Below, piece by piece: positions 1-8,257 of a stretch of DNA of 64,000 bases. The notes under the pieces were generated by a model. The model made no database searches. It saw nothing but the letters and a program-made list of their open reading frames with translations, and was not told where the DNA came from. This DNA is from Anaerotruncus sp. (GTDB lineage Bacteria; Bacillota; Clostridia; Oscillospirales; Ruminococcaceae). Each line of letters starts with the position of its first letter. Position 1 is the first letter of the stretch. The translations under genes were made by a program, and so were the position numbers. The DNA lies in NCBI GenBank assembly GCA_021770005.1, contig JAETRV010000001.1, positions 1 to 64,000 on the forward strand. Reading direction: 5' to 3'.

Positions 1-145
1 GAAATCACCGTCTTTTTCTACAAAAAGCGGCATCTGCCGCGTCAAAAATGCTCGGAATACATCAAGTATTCCTGTGCTTTTTTCCTTGCAGCTGCTCATT
101 TTTTGCGAAAAATCCGGCCATTTCTCTATTTTCAAACAAGCCCTA
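1..145. repeat. Dispersed inverted-end repeat, copy 1 (cut by window start)
   Basis: This stretch matches the copy at 61608-61771 nearly end to end, including the internal hairpin GAATAC/GTATTC and the end TTTTCAAACAAGCCCTA. Shorter relatives are at 25148, 37236 and 48162. Its right end overlaps the stop codon of the minus-strand recombinase: the terminal CTA, read on the minus strand, is the TAG stop. The left inverted end lies outside the window. No coding potential is seen. Confidence 0.8.
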
Positions 146-1498
146 AACGAAAAAGATGCGGATATGGTTGCTGGAATCTAAGTGTATTTCCTTAATCACG
201 CTTCTCCACATCAGGCGGCGTTCTTCCCGGTCCAGCGTTTGGTAGATCACAAGGAAGCCGCTGGACAAAAAATGCTTCAATGCGGCAATGTCGACGGGAG
301 GCGGGGTCGCTTCGACAAGCGTATCCAGCTGTTGCCTCAGGTCCGCATAGTCCTTTTTGTACTCTTCCAGAGAAATCAGATCGTTGATGTACAACTCTTT
401 GAGGCGTTCGAGCTTTCTCCTGATCTTTCCCTTGTCGGGAGCGGGCTTCCTGCTTCTCTGTTTGGAGCTGATCTCATAGTCAACGATAACCGAGCGGATT
501 TCTTGTTCGACATTGTCGAGCAGATATTTTTCAATTTTGGATTCGTTGACAACGCCTTTGTGGTTGCAAAGGTGTTCTTTGTAGTAATGATTACAGCGAT
601 AGTAGTAATAAAACTTACCGGAATGCTGTGCACGGCTTATCATTTTATGACCGCATTCCGAGCAGACCAGCAACCCACTGAAGATGTAGATACGGCTGCT
701 CGGAGCCTTGCGGATGTTTGACTTTATGATCTCCTGGATTTTGGAGAAGCGCTCCGGTTCAATGATCGGTTCGCAATAGTCTATTATGCCGCGGTACTCT
801 CCTTTGTATAGCGGGTTGCAGAGCATTTTGCTCATTGTGCATTCGCTGATGTGCAGGCCGAATTCGTCTCGTGCATAACGGATGGTCGCGTGCTTGCTTC
901 GATGCAGCTCGTAATAAAGGAATAGCGCGCGAGCGATGGGAGCTTTTTCATCATGTACCACACGCTTATTTTCGACCTTGAACCCGATGGGGAAATTCCC
1001 GTTGATCGCTTCCCTACGCCGCACCTTGCTTTCAAAAACAACTTTGATCCGTTCGCTGGTCCGGGAAACCTCATCCTCTGCAACAGAGAGCATGATGTTG
1101 ATATGGAGACGGCCAGAAGAGGTGGTGGTATCATAATTTTCCAAGATGGTCTTCCAGTTGACATGATGGGTTTCGATCACCTCCTGAATTTTATAATAGT
1201 CCCGGACCGAACGGAACCAACGATCCAGTTTGGTGAAAAGGATGATATCAATTTTATCTAGGCGGACATCATTGAGCATCCTTTGCAGGGCAGGACGATT
1301 CAACTTGGAAGCTGTGTAACCGTCATCCACATAACATCCAACGATCTCCATAGAGTTGCTTTTGGCATAAGCCGTAAGCAATTCTCTCTGTGTTGATAGG
1401 GAGTCGCCATGCAGGGCCTGTTCATCTGTAGAAACTCGGATATACAGTGCGGCCCGCTGCAGTTTGGTATCCTCGGTACGGTTTGAAACTTGCGTCAT
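143..1498 (-). CDS. Large serine recombinase (resolvase/integrase family)
   Basis: A 451-residue site-specific recombinase of the large serine type. The N-terminal resolvase domain starts with YIRVSTDEQ, which puts the nucleophile at Ser23, followed by conserved Arg residues in LDRWFRS. A recombinase domain (about 170-270) follows, then a zinc ribbon (CSECGH with a later CNHYYKEHLC) and a Lys/Glu-rich coiled coil (about 355-400), the usual order for this family. The start has a good ribosome site, GGAGG, 8 bases upstream. The stop codon is supplied by the end of a dispersed repeat, so the original C-terminus may have been slightly altered. Such enzymes integrate or excise phages and conjugative elements, but no other transfer or phage genes are seen here, so this may be the edge or relic of an element that continues to the left. 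Confidence 0.9.
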   Translation of the reverse strand: MTQVSNRTEDTKLQRAALYIRVSTDEQALHGDSLSTQRELLTAYAKSNSMEIVGCYVDDGYTASKLNRPALQRMLNDVRLDKIDIILFTKLDRWFRSVRDYYKIQEVIETHHVNWKTILENYDTTTSSGRLHINIMLSVAEDEVSRTSERIKVVFESKVRRREAINGNFPIGFKVENKRVVHDEKAPIARALFLYYELHRSKHATIRYARDEFGLHISECTMSKMLCNPLYKGEYRGIIDYCEPIIEPERFSKIQEIIKSNIRKAPSSRIYIFSGLLVCSECGHKMISRAQHSGKFYYYYRCNHYYKEHLCNHKGVVNESKIEKYLLDNVEQEIRSVIVDYEISSKQRSRKPAPDKGKIRRKLERLKELYINDLISLEEYKKDYADLRQQLDTLVEATPPPVDIAALKHFLSSGFLVIYQTLDREERRLMWRSVIKEIHLDSSNHIRIFFV

Positions 1499-1917
1499 GC
1501 GAATGGCCTCCGTCCTACTCGATTTATTGCCGGAAGCGATCCACCCGGATCACATTTCAAGATAAAGAGGGCCGCCCTGGTTCTGATAGAAACAAGCGGG
1601 ATACGTTAATTTCATAGAAGAAACCTCCTTCGCCCAAATGATTTTCCTACTTCCCAGAATCTCATGTTGTAACCTTTTTACAATTATTTGATACGCATTG
1701 CCAAAGAAAAATTTAAGCATGGGGGAACTCACCGGGCGTGTGGACGTCATCAACGAGGGCATCGTGCGCATCCAGACCGCTGGCAAATCCTATAAGGAGA
1801 TAGTAGATGGGCTGATAGGATGCCTATAAAAAATAAGCCACGTTACGTTAGGTTGATAAGCTGTTATACGGAATATAGGACAGGAAATCTCCAATAAGGT
1901 TAATTGGAGGTGATCCT
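1499..1917. other. Intergenic region with a 36-codon ORF of unknown status
   Basis: No convincing gene. On the plus strand 1719-1829 reads as a 36-residue ORF (starts MGELTGRVDVINEG) with a protein-like composition but no clear ribosome site. It could be the remnant of a mobile-element gene, but I do not recognise it. The minus-strand frame over the same DNA has no protein-like features. The segment also contains the recombinase ribosome site just right of 1498. Confidence 0.3.
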
Positions 1918-2073
1918 ATGAACAGCTCGGGCAACGTTGGTAGTCTCAACGTCCAGCTCCTTTTTGAAACGCTTGCAAAAATAATAAGTGAAAGAGAGGG
2001 CGTTGAAATAGCAGTAAAATCAATTACATATCCGGACGTTTCAAAACAGGTAGAGACGCAGGCAGACCCGTAA
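1918..2073 (+). CDS. Small protein of unknown function, 51 residues
   Basis: An ORF preceded by an unusually good ribosome site (GGAGGTG, 6 bases before ATG). It starts MNSSGNVGSLNVQLLFETLA and ends VETQADP. It is probably cytoplasmic, with one amphipathic helix (about 12-28) and no signal peptide. It is divergent from the serine recombinase, about 420 bases away. Small ORFs of this size are common beside integrases of clostridial mobile elements, but I do not recognise the family. The ribosome site is the main reason to call it. Confidence 0.45.
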   Translation: MNSSGNVGSLNVQLLFETLAKIISEREGVEIAVKSITYPDVSKQVETQADP

Positions 2074-2480
2074 AGAGTCTCGCATTTATAGCGTATCTAT
2101 ATTAAAAGCACGAAATTAGATGTAGATTTTCACAATTTAGAGCTCCATAATTCATGCATCTCAACAGTAGATTGGTCTCTCCCATCATCTTACGGGAGGG
2201 ACAGACCCGAAAATGACAACGGCCTGCCCCGATGTGGAGCAGACCGCTCTGTCCACCCCCGCCCAGCTTTTTTGCCGGCTCATAATCCGCTGCCCCATGT
2301 GCTTATTTTTCCGATACTGGCGATAATCCAAGAATGGTTCATAAACGCTCTTTCTGATTCATTTTGGCTTCAAAAGCCTTGCTCTGCATCATTGCGATTT
2401 AAGGCTTTTTACTCTATAATGAGCAAGCGGACAAAAATAGTTGCATTTTTTCATGGTATTTCATACTGGCTCCATATGGC
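2074..2480. other. Non-coding or decayed stretch
   Basis: About 400 bases without a supported gene. Short frames exist on the plus strand (for example from 2272) but they lack ribosome sites and protein-like composition. The segment runs into a decayed nitroreductase end, so it may be rearranged accessory DNA. Confidence 0.4.
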
Positions 2481-2660
2481 ATAGCAGATCGGGTGCGGGA
2501 AATTACAGTATCCAGCGCCACCGTGGAACTGGCGGCACAAGCACTGAAGCCGGTCAACATCCTGGCAGTCGGCTATGCCGGGGAGAACTTCACCGACCCG
2601 GAGCGGCATAGTCAGACGTGAATCCCAGTGAGCAAATTGGTTTCCTACGAGAGCATTTAA
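2481..2660 (+). pseudogene. Nitroreductase C-terminal remnant
   Basis: One frame reads IADRVREI, then LKPVNILAVGYAGENF, then after an internal TGA (2619-2621) IPVSKLVSYESI and a TAA stop at 2658-2660. The pattern of a Pro/Val-Ala-hydrophobic-GY strand followed by a basic turn and a PLxxLV-type end is typical of the last 50-60 residues of FMN-dependent nitroreductases. The TGA stands where Arg (CGA) would be expected. The first two-thirds of the gene are missing. The identification rests on this short tail only. Confidence 0.55.
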
Positions 2661-2665
2661 GCCGA

Positions 2666-2700
2666 TTGCCCCAGGAGTACCATTCTCCTGGGGCAACTTT
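2666..2700 (+). terminator. Rho-independent terminator behind the nitroreductase remnant
   Basis: A perfect 12-bp stem (TTGCCCCAGGAG with CTCCTGGGGCAA) and a 7-base loop are followed by CTTTT. It sits 6 bases after the stop of the remnant, which supports that a real gene once ended here. Confidence 0.75.
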
Positions 2701-2785
2701 TGAGAAGTATGCTTCAAAAGACCGCAAGAATCATGAAAAGCTGCTTGAACTGTTTTGGTAGAATAGGCGGGAAAGGAGGGACACC

Positions 2786-3637
2786 ATGGACGGCCATAAG
2801 GTTGAGAATATAGCGGCGGTGATTTCCTACATTGAAGCGCATCTCAATGAAAAATTGGATTTAGACACCGTTGCAAATGCGGTTTGCTATTCCAAATACC
2901 ATCTGCACCGAATGTTCACAGACACGGTTGGTATCACGCTCCACGACTATATCCAGAGGCGGCAGCTCACCGAGGCAGCAAAACTGCTGGTCTTTTCGGA
3001 AAAGCCGATTATTGAGATTGCGCTGATTGCTGGCTATGAAAGCCAACAGGCTTTTACGTCTATTTTCAAATCCATGTATAAGCAAACGCCGCTGGAGTAT
3101 CGGCAAAATGAGGTCTTTTACCCTCTGCAATTGGAGATTACATTAAACAAAAATCAAACTGCTCCTGATACGATCATGCAGGAGATTTCTTATGCTGCGC
3201 TGGCGGATATTCCCGACTGGATGAATTTTATCACCCTTGTCATTGACGGTTTTCCCTGTCTTGATGAAAGCTCCCATCTGAAACAGATCAAGCAGTATAT
3301 TCAGCGGCGGGAAGCTCTGATTATGCGGGATGGCCCTACTATCATTGGGGCCGCCGCGTTTTCCTACCAGACCGGGAGCATAGACTTCCTGGCAGTGCAT
3401 CCGCAATACCGACATTATGGAGTGGCAAAGGCTTTTCTTGATTTTATGATGTGCAATCTATTTGTGGGCCGTGAAATCAGCATCACAACGTTCCGCGATG
3501 GGGACAAGGCCGATACAGGCCAGCGAGAGGAATACAAGCGGCTGGGCTTTGCCGAGTCTGAACTTCTCACTGAATTTGGCTATCCCACCCAGCGGCTCAT
3601 TCTACTACCAAAACAGGAGAAAGGCGACAATGGATGA
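2786..3637 (+). CDS. AraC-family regulator fused to a GNAT-like domain
   Basis: A 283-residue protein. Residues 8-105 form a double helix-turn-helix of the AraC/XylS type (YIEAHLNEKLDLDTVA; YESQQAFTSIFKSMYKQTP). Unlike classic AraC proteins, the DNA-binding part is N-terminal and is followed by a GNAT acetyltransferase-like domain (about 150-280; IDFLAVHPQYRHYGVAKAF matches the acetyl-CoA loop motif). The start has the ribosome site AAAGGAGGG. The stop overlaps the start of the MATE pump by 8 bases, so the two are translationally coupled and this protein probably regulates the pump in response to a small ligand. Confidence 0.88.
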   Translation: MDGHKVENIAAVISYIEAHLNEKLDLDTVANAVCYSKYHLHRMFTDTVGITLHDYIQRRQLTEAAKLLVFSEKPIIEIALIAGYESQQAFTSIFKSMYKQTPLEYRQNEVFYPLQLEITLNKNQTAPDTIMQEISYAALADIPDWMNFITLVIDGFPCLDESSHLKQIKQYIQRREALIMRDGPTIIGAAAFSYQTGSIDFLAVHPQYRHYGVAKAFLDFMMCNLFVGREISITTFRDGDKADTGQREEYKRLGFAESELLTEFGYPTQRLILLPKQEKGDNG

Positions 3638-4970
3638 TCACATTTTAGACCAAGAATGGAGCGCAGGATCACTCCTGCGCTTCGCATTTCCCACCATCGT
3701 TATGATGGTTTTTATGGGGCTCTATACCATCGTGGACACCATCTTTGTGGCGCAGTTTGTGAATACAGACGCGCTTTCCTCTATCAATATTGTTTGCCCC
3801 ATAATCAATTTCACGGTGGGGCTGGGGACAATGATTGCAACAGGCGGAAACGCGATGATTTCCCGAAAGATGGGAGCGGGAGCACATCAGGAGGCAAAGG
3901 AGGATTTTACCCTGCTTATCATCACAGGGGCGGTAGTTGGATTCCTCATCCTTTTGGGCGGGACGATCTGGATTGACAAAATTGTCTATGCGCTTGGGGC
4001 CAGCGATCTGCTCTTTCCCTACTGCAAGGACTATCTCATGGTGCTGTTTCTGTTCATTCCGGCCAATATCCTGCAAACGCTGTTTTCAAACCTATTTGTG
4101 ACGGCTGGAAAACCGGGCCTCGGTTTTGGGCTGTCTGTCCTGGCGGGTGTGGCGAATCTCATTTTGGATTATATTTTCATTGTCCCCTGCGGCCTGGGCA
4201 TCCGGGGCGCTGCTTTGGGGACAGGCTTCGGCTATCTAATCCCCACGGTTGCCGGGCTGATCTATTTTGCGCGGAGCAAAGGAACACTGTTTTTCACAAG
4301 GCCAAAATTGAAATGGGCCGTGATAGGAGAAAGTTGTTTTAACGGCTCCTCCGAAATGGTGGGCCAACTGGCAACAGCCGTCACAACATACCTGTTCAAT
4401 CGCACCATGATGAGCCTGCTGGGGGAAGATGGTGTTGCGGCGATTACTATTATCATTTATGCTCAATTCCTGTTGAACACGCTGTATATTGGTTACTCTA
4501 TGGGAATAGCGCCCATTATCGGGTTTCACTACGGAAACAGAAATGATGTCCAACAGAAACGGGTTTTCTCCATCAGTATGTGGTTTATCGCGGCGGCATC
4601 GGTGCTGACATTTGCGGTTTCCATGCTTGGCGGCCCTTACATTGTGCGGCTGTTTGCGGATGATACATCGGAAGTTTATCAAATTGCGGCGAATGGCTTT
4701 ACGATTTTTTCATACAGCTTTCTATTCTGCGGCTTGAACAATTTTACCTCCGCGATGTTCACAGCATTGTCAAATGGAAAAGTATCGGCTGTTCTTTCCT
4801 TTTTGCGGACATTCGGTCTGCTGGCCGGGGGCATCCTGTTACTGCCCCGTGTTTGGGGAATGACGGGGGTATGGCTGGCTGTTCCACTTGCAGAAGGAAT
4901 AATGTTTGTTGTATCTGTGATGTGCTTAGGTAGTGTTCACATAAGGGCCTCAACAGTGAGGGCAAAATAG
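3630..4970 (+). CDS. MATE-family multidrug/Na+ antiporter, 3' end altered by an IS
   Basis: A 446-residue integral membrane protein with about 12 hydrophobic segments and MATE hallmarks. MATE pumps exchange Na+ or H+ for cationic drugs or metabolites across the inner membrane. The start at 3630 (MDDHILDQEWSAG) is chosen for its ribosome site AGGAG and because it overlaps the AraC-GNAT gene; an upstream start in the same frame would run deep into that gene. The last dozen residues (SVHIRASTVRAK) are encoded by the end of an IS5-like fragment, so the native C-terminus has been replaced. Because MATE proteins are normally 440-460 residues, the core is intact and function may persist. Confidence 0.88.
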   Translation: MDDHILDQEWSAGSLLRFAFPTIVMMVFMGLYTIVDTIFVAQFVNTDALSSINIVCPIINFTVGLGTMIATGGNAMISRKMGAGAHQEAKEDFTLLIITGAVVGFLILLGGTIWIDKIVYALGASDLLFPYCKDYLMVLFLFIPANILQTLFSNLFVTAGKPGLGFGLSVLAGVANLILDYIFIVPCGLGIRGAALGTGFGYLIPTVAGLIYFARSKGTLFFTRPKLKWAVIGESCFNGSSEMVGQLATAVTTYLFNRTMMSLLGEDGVAAITIIIYAQFLLNTLYIGYSMGIAPIIGFHYGNRNDVQQKRVFSISMWFIAAASVLTFAVSMLGGPYIVRLFADDTSEVYQIAANGFTIFSYSFLFCGLNNFTSAMFTALSNGKVSAVLSFLRTFGLLAGGILLLPRVWGMTGVWLAVPLAEGIMFVVSVMCLGSVHIRASTVRAK

Positions 4971-5145
4971 ACAAAGGCCAAAAAGACAACATCAAGTTTG
5001 TCATAGCGAGTAAAATACGACGAAATCTTTTAAAACGACGAAAAAGCTGTTCAACCTGGTTGCGCTGTTTGTATAGCTGCTTATCATAGTCCCAAGGATT
5101 TTTACGATTGCTTTTCGGAGAAACGATAGGTATATAAATAACCAA
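4929..5145 (-). mobile_element. IS5-family transposase 3' fragment
   Basis: On the minus strand the frame from 5145 reads PKSNRKNPWDYDKQLYKQRN and then QVEQLFRRFKRFRRI, the C-terminal catalytic segment of IS5-group transposases. About 35 codons later a single missing T shifts the frame; in the neighbouring frame TRYDKLDVVFLAFVYFA continues to a stop near 4934. Only the C-terminal third of a transposase remains, with one IS end abutting the MATE gene. The element is therefore dead. The other end and any target duplication are not visible. Confidence 0.75.
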
Positions 5146-5266
5146 ACTCTGCCGCCAAAGCCCGCGTCTCGTCCCCTTTCAGACGCGGCAAAACAGCGTA
5201 CACGGATCATAAAAGAGGAATGTGGGTAATCGGCGGCGCCGCTTATAAATGGTGATAACGAAGCTC

Positions 5267-5295
5267 TTGAAAAACAGTGGGAAATAGGATATACT
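5267..5295 (+). promoter_or_regulatory. Sigma-A type promoter for the chemoreceptor gene
   Basis: TTGAAA, 17 bases, TATACT. It lies about 75 bases before the chemoreceptor start. The same hexamers and spacing occur before the surface protein at 51337. Confidence 0.6.
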
Positions 5296-5367
5296 ACGCA
5301 TTGGAACAGGGCTGGGTTTGATGTGCAAATTTGGGCCCTGAAACCATTTCTATGGAGGGAAGTTTTT

Positions 5368-7395
5368 ATGCTATTCATGGGAAACAAAAAACTTGCCATG
5401 AGAATTGGAATTCTTACAACTGTTATCACTCTGGTTGGTATGCTGCTGCTGTGGCTGGTGGTATCCAGCAACACTGCTTCCGTGGTCAAAAGCGACATTA
5501 CCAATCAGATGACCGACGCTGTGGAATCCAGAGCCGCTATCATCAGTGAGTATGTACTCTCCGCAGAGGAATATATGAGCGCCTTCGCTCTGAGTAGCGA
5601 GGTCCGTGACCTGCTTCATAACCTAGATGACCCTGCGCTTCTGGCTCAAGCCCAGAAGTATACTGAGGATTTTGCCGCCGTCAAAGGGGTATTTGAGGGG
5701 CTATACATCGCTACCCCGGACACCCATGTATTGACTCACACCTCCCAGGGAGCCATTGGCATGACCACCCGGTCGGGGGATTCCTTGAAAACTTTTCAGG
5801 ACACCATTTTGGCCCAGAAGAAGCTGACCAATCTGGGGATTATGAAATCTCCTGGTACCGGCAGCATGATTTTGTCTATGTACTACCCCATCTTCGAGGG
5901 CCAGAGGTGTATTGGCTATGTGGGAGCCGGCGTCTATGCCAGCCACTTGATGGACTCGCTTCTGAATCTGGATATTAAGGGTCTGCCTAGCAGTGAGTAC
6001 GCATTTCTGAATGTGGACACGGGCGTCTACCTCTATCATGAGGACGAAGCGCTTTTGAACACTGAGACCACCGACACCGGATACCTGGAGATCATCAAGC
6101 GCATTCAGGCGGACGGCGATACCCAGGCCAATACATATTCCTACTGGGATGAAAATGGGGTCAAACAGCTTGTAGTGTACAAATATCTGAAAGATCGCGG
6201 TTGGGTCTTTATGGTCCGGGACAATGCCACCGAGGTCTATGGCGCCGTGACCAATGTGCGCATCCTGGTGGGTGTGCTGTGCGCCATCACAGCCGGTGCT
6301 GTCATTCTGCTCACCCTGCTGCTTCTGCGGCGGGAGGGCCGGGAATTGATGGTGGTGGAGCGAGCCATCGGCCGTTTGGGGGACCTGAACCTCTCCGCTG
6401 ACCAGGAGCTGGAGCCATTTTATAGCCGGTCAGATGAGATTGGCATGATTGCCCAGACCACCCATCGGGTCTGCCTCTGTCTGCGGAAGACGATCGACGA
6501 TGTGGGCCGGATCCTGGGCGAGATCGCCGACGGCAACCTGGCTGTTGATGTTACCCAGAATGAGTCCTATTATATCGGAGATTTTAAGGTGCTGTCTGCC
6601 AGCCTGCAATCCATCCATGCAAATCTGGTGAATGTAATTCGGGATATCTCCCGGGTGGCCGGAGAGGTGGGCGCCAGCGCGGTCCAGGTTTCCACGGACG
6701 CCCAGGCACTGGCACAGGGTACAGCGGAGCAGGCCGCCTCGGTGGATGGGCTGGTGGCCAATGTGGCGGCCATCACCGCTCAAATTCAAACCAGTACTGT
6801 GCGCTGTGGCAGCGCCAGCGAGCTGGTGGGTCAGGCTACCGGTTATGCGGCCGAGGCAGACACGAAGATGGAGCAGTTAACCGTAGCCACCAGGAACATC
6901 GACCAGTCGTCCAATCAAATCAGCACGATTATAAAAACGATCGAAGATATCGCGTTCCAGACCAATATTCTGGCTTTGAATGCTGCCGTAGAGGCTGCCC
7001 GGGCTGGGAATGCGGGGAAGGGCTTTTCTGTGGTTGCAGACGAGGTGCGCAATCTGGCCGCCAAATCGGCGCAGGCCGCCCAGAACACCAACGAGCTTAT
7101 CAAAAGGTCTATCCAGAGCGCCAAAACCGGAACGGAGTCTACTGACCTGGCCGTCTCTGCCATGCAGGACATCAACAACTGTATCCAGTCCATTCAAACA
7201 TTGATGGATGAGATCGCCGCAGCTAGCGTTCAGCAGTCAGAGATGATCTCAATGGTGGAAACTGGAATTAAAGAGATCTCGGCGGTGGTCCAGGACAATT
7301 CAAGCGCCGCAGAAAAAAGCGCGGCGGTGTCCAAGGAGCTGTCTCAGCAGGCGCGCACCCTGAACAGCCTTATTAGCCGCTTCCATATCCAATAA
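5368..7395 (+). CDS. Methyl-accepting chemotaxis protein
   Basis: A 675-residue membrane chemoreceptor. It has an N-terminal membrane helix (about 10-32), a large extracellular sensor region (about 33-300, Cache-like by size and layout), a second membrane helix (about 308-328), a HAMP-type linker, and a cytoplasmic signalling domain. The signalling tip is clear: EDIAFQTNILALNAAVEAAR from about residue 526, then GFSVVADEVRNLA. It would pass ligand binding to CheA/CheW. The start at 5368 follows GGAGGG; upstream frame extension lacks a ribosome site. A decayed response regulator lies downstream, but no other chemotaxis genes are in the window, so partners must be elsewhere. Confidence 0.92.
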   Translation: MLFMGNKKLAMRIGILTTVITLVGMLLLWLVVSSNTASVVKSDITNQMTDAVESRAAIISEYVLSAEEYMSAFALSSEVRDLLHNLDDPALLAQAQKYTEDFAAVKGVFEGLYIATPDTHVLTHTSQGAIGMTTRSGDSLKTFQDTILAQKKLTNLGIMKSPGTGSMILSMYYPIFEGQRCIGYVGAGVYASHLMDSLLNLDIKGLPSSEYAFLNVDTGVYLYHEDEALLNTETTDTGYLEIIKRIQADGDTQANTYSYWDENGVKQLVVYKYLKDRGWVFMVRDNATEVYGAVTNVRILVGVLCAITAGAVILLTLLLLRREGRELMVVERAIGRLGDLNLSADQELEPFYSRSDEIGMIAQTTHRVCLCLRKTIDDVGRILGEIADGNLAVDVTQNESYYIGDFKVLSASLQSIHANLVNVIRDISRVAGEVGASAVQVSTDAQALAQGTAEQAASVDGLVANVAAITAQIQTSTVRCGSASELVGQATGYAAEADTKMEQLTVATRNIDQSSNQISTIIKTIEDIAFQTNILALNAAVEAARAGNAGKGFSVVADEVRNLAAKSAQAAQNTNELIKRSIQSAKTGTESTDLAVSAMQDINNCIQSIQTLMDEIAAASVQQSEMISMVETGIKEISAVVQDNSSAAEKSAAVSKELSQQARTLNSLISRFHIQ

Positions 7396-7570
7396 ACAAT
7401 CGTTTGGGTCAGAGATTCGGAAGAGTATCTATGCGCATTCCCTCTGACTCATAACTAGACCTAGGTAGTGGCCTACACAAGCATTGAATAAGTGTGATAA
7501 GAAAGGGTGTGCCAGTCCGGGAAGGGTTGATAAAAAGTGGGAATTTATCTGCTATGCCATTCCCAAAGAG

Positions 7571-7896
7571 GTATACAGACTACTCATCGTAGACGACGAG
7601 CCGGATATCGTCGTCATGCTGGCCCACTTTTTCACTGGGAAGGGCTATGAGGTGCTGGCCGCCCCGAAGCGGCCGGGAGGCGCTCCGGCGGATTGGGCGA
7701 TCCCTGGACCTGCTCCTGTTGGATGTGAATATGCCAGAATGGACGGATTCGCGGTCTGCCAGGCCATCCGGGGCGCCCCATCCTCTTCCTCACCGCCCGC
7801 ATCGAGGAGGCCGATAAGGTGCGGGGATGCTCTGCTGACGGGGACAGCTATCTCCTCAAGCCCTTTTCCCCGGATGCGCTTCTATGCGATAGTTAG
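7571..7896 (+). pseudogene. Response regulator receiver domain, frameshifted
   Basis: Pieces of one receiver domain appear in different frames: YRLLIVDDEPDIVVMLAHFF (acidic pocket DDE), then [11 protein letters not shown] (phospho-acceptor Asp), then [11 protein letters not shown], then [16 protein letters not shown] and [12 protein letters not shown] (conserved T/A and KP). Joining them needs about three single-base shifts. No output domain follows. The last stop (7894-7896) lies inside the first feo operator-like palindrome. It cannot make a normal receiver as it stands. Confidence 0.8.
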
Positions 7897-7907
7897 CATA
7901 TTCTAAC
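7892..7907. promoter_or_regulatory. Operator-like palindrome 1 upstream of feo (DtxR/IdeR-like)
   Basis: GTTAG, 6 bases, CTAAC. The same arms and spacing recur at 7981 and 8518. The TTAG/CTAA half-sites resemble those bound by iron-dependent DtxR/IdeR-type repressors. It lies just upstream of the feo promoter. Confidence 0.6.
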
Positions 7908-7936
7908 TTAAAAAGCAAGTTTTTCTTCAAATCGTC

Positions 7937-7965
7937 TTGACAAGATCGGTTAGCGGTAGTAAACT
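7937..7965 (+). promoter_or_regulatory. feo operon promoter
   Basis: TTGACA, 17 bases, TAAACT, placing the start of transcription near 7972. It is bracketed by operator-like palindromes 1 and 2, an arrangement suited to repression. Confidence 0.7.
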
Positions 7966-7980
7966 AAGGAGGGTCTAATG

Positions 7981-7996
7981 GTTAGACATTGCTAAC
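7981..7996. promoter_or_regulatory. Operator-like palindrome 2 between promoter and feoA
   Basis: GTTAG, 6 bases, CTAAC, immediately downstream of the predicted transcription start, where a bound repressor would block RNA polymerase. Confidence 0.6.
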
Positions 7997-8020
7997 TTTG
8001 ATACAGGAGGAGGCGAAAAA

Positions 8021-8233
8021 ATGGTGCCGTTGACAATGGCAAAGGCAGGGGAGACTGTCATGATCCGCAAAATTTCCGGCAAGGACGAGGTGCGTCAGCA
8101 TCTGGCAGAGCTGGGCTTTGTGGTGAACAGCGATGTAACAGTAGTAAGTGGGATCGCGGGAAACCTGATCGTACAGGTGAAGGATAGCCGGCTCGCACTG
8201 GATAAGACCATGGCAAACCGTATTATGGTTTAA
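8021..8233 (+). CDS. feoA: FeoA-domain protein (first copy)
   Basis: A 70-residue SH3-like FeoA protein that helps the FeoB ferrous-iron transporter, probably by binding its cytosolic part. The pattern fits the family: a basic loop (MIRKISGKDEVRQHLAELGF), then VTVVSGIAGNLIVQVKDSRLAL and a final ANRIMV. The ribosome site is AGGAGGAGG. It is the first gene of feoA-feoA-feoB-Cys-rich gene, with only 24 bases before the second feoA. Iron-dependent control is likely from the flanking palindromes. Confidence 0.92.
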   Translation: MVPLTMAKAGETVMIRKISGKDEVRQHLAELGFVVNSDVTVVSGIAGNLIVQVKDSRLALDKTMANRIMV

Positions 8234-8257
8234 GACTACATAAGGAAGGAGTGCAGC

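Noticed and set aside
1550-1786. 78-codon minus-strand frame.
   Set aside because: No ribosome site; composition is not protein-like and it opposes a more plausible short plus-strand frame.
2272-2484. 70-codon plus-strand frame.
   Set aside because: No ribosome site, unlike any protein pattern, and it runs into the decayed nitroreductase region.
5001-5504. 167-codon minus-strand frame across the chemoreceptor start.
   Set aside because: Only the part before 5145 resembles anything (IS5 transposase in a shifted frame); the rest is antisense to the receptor.
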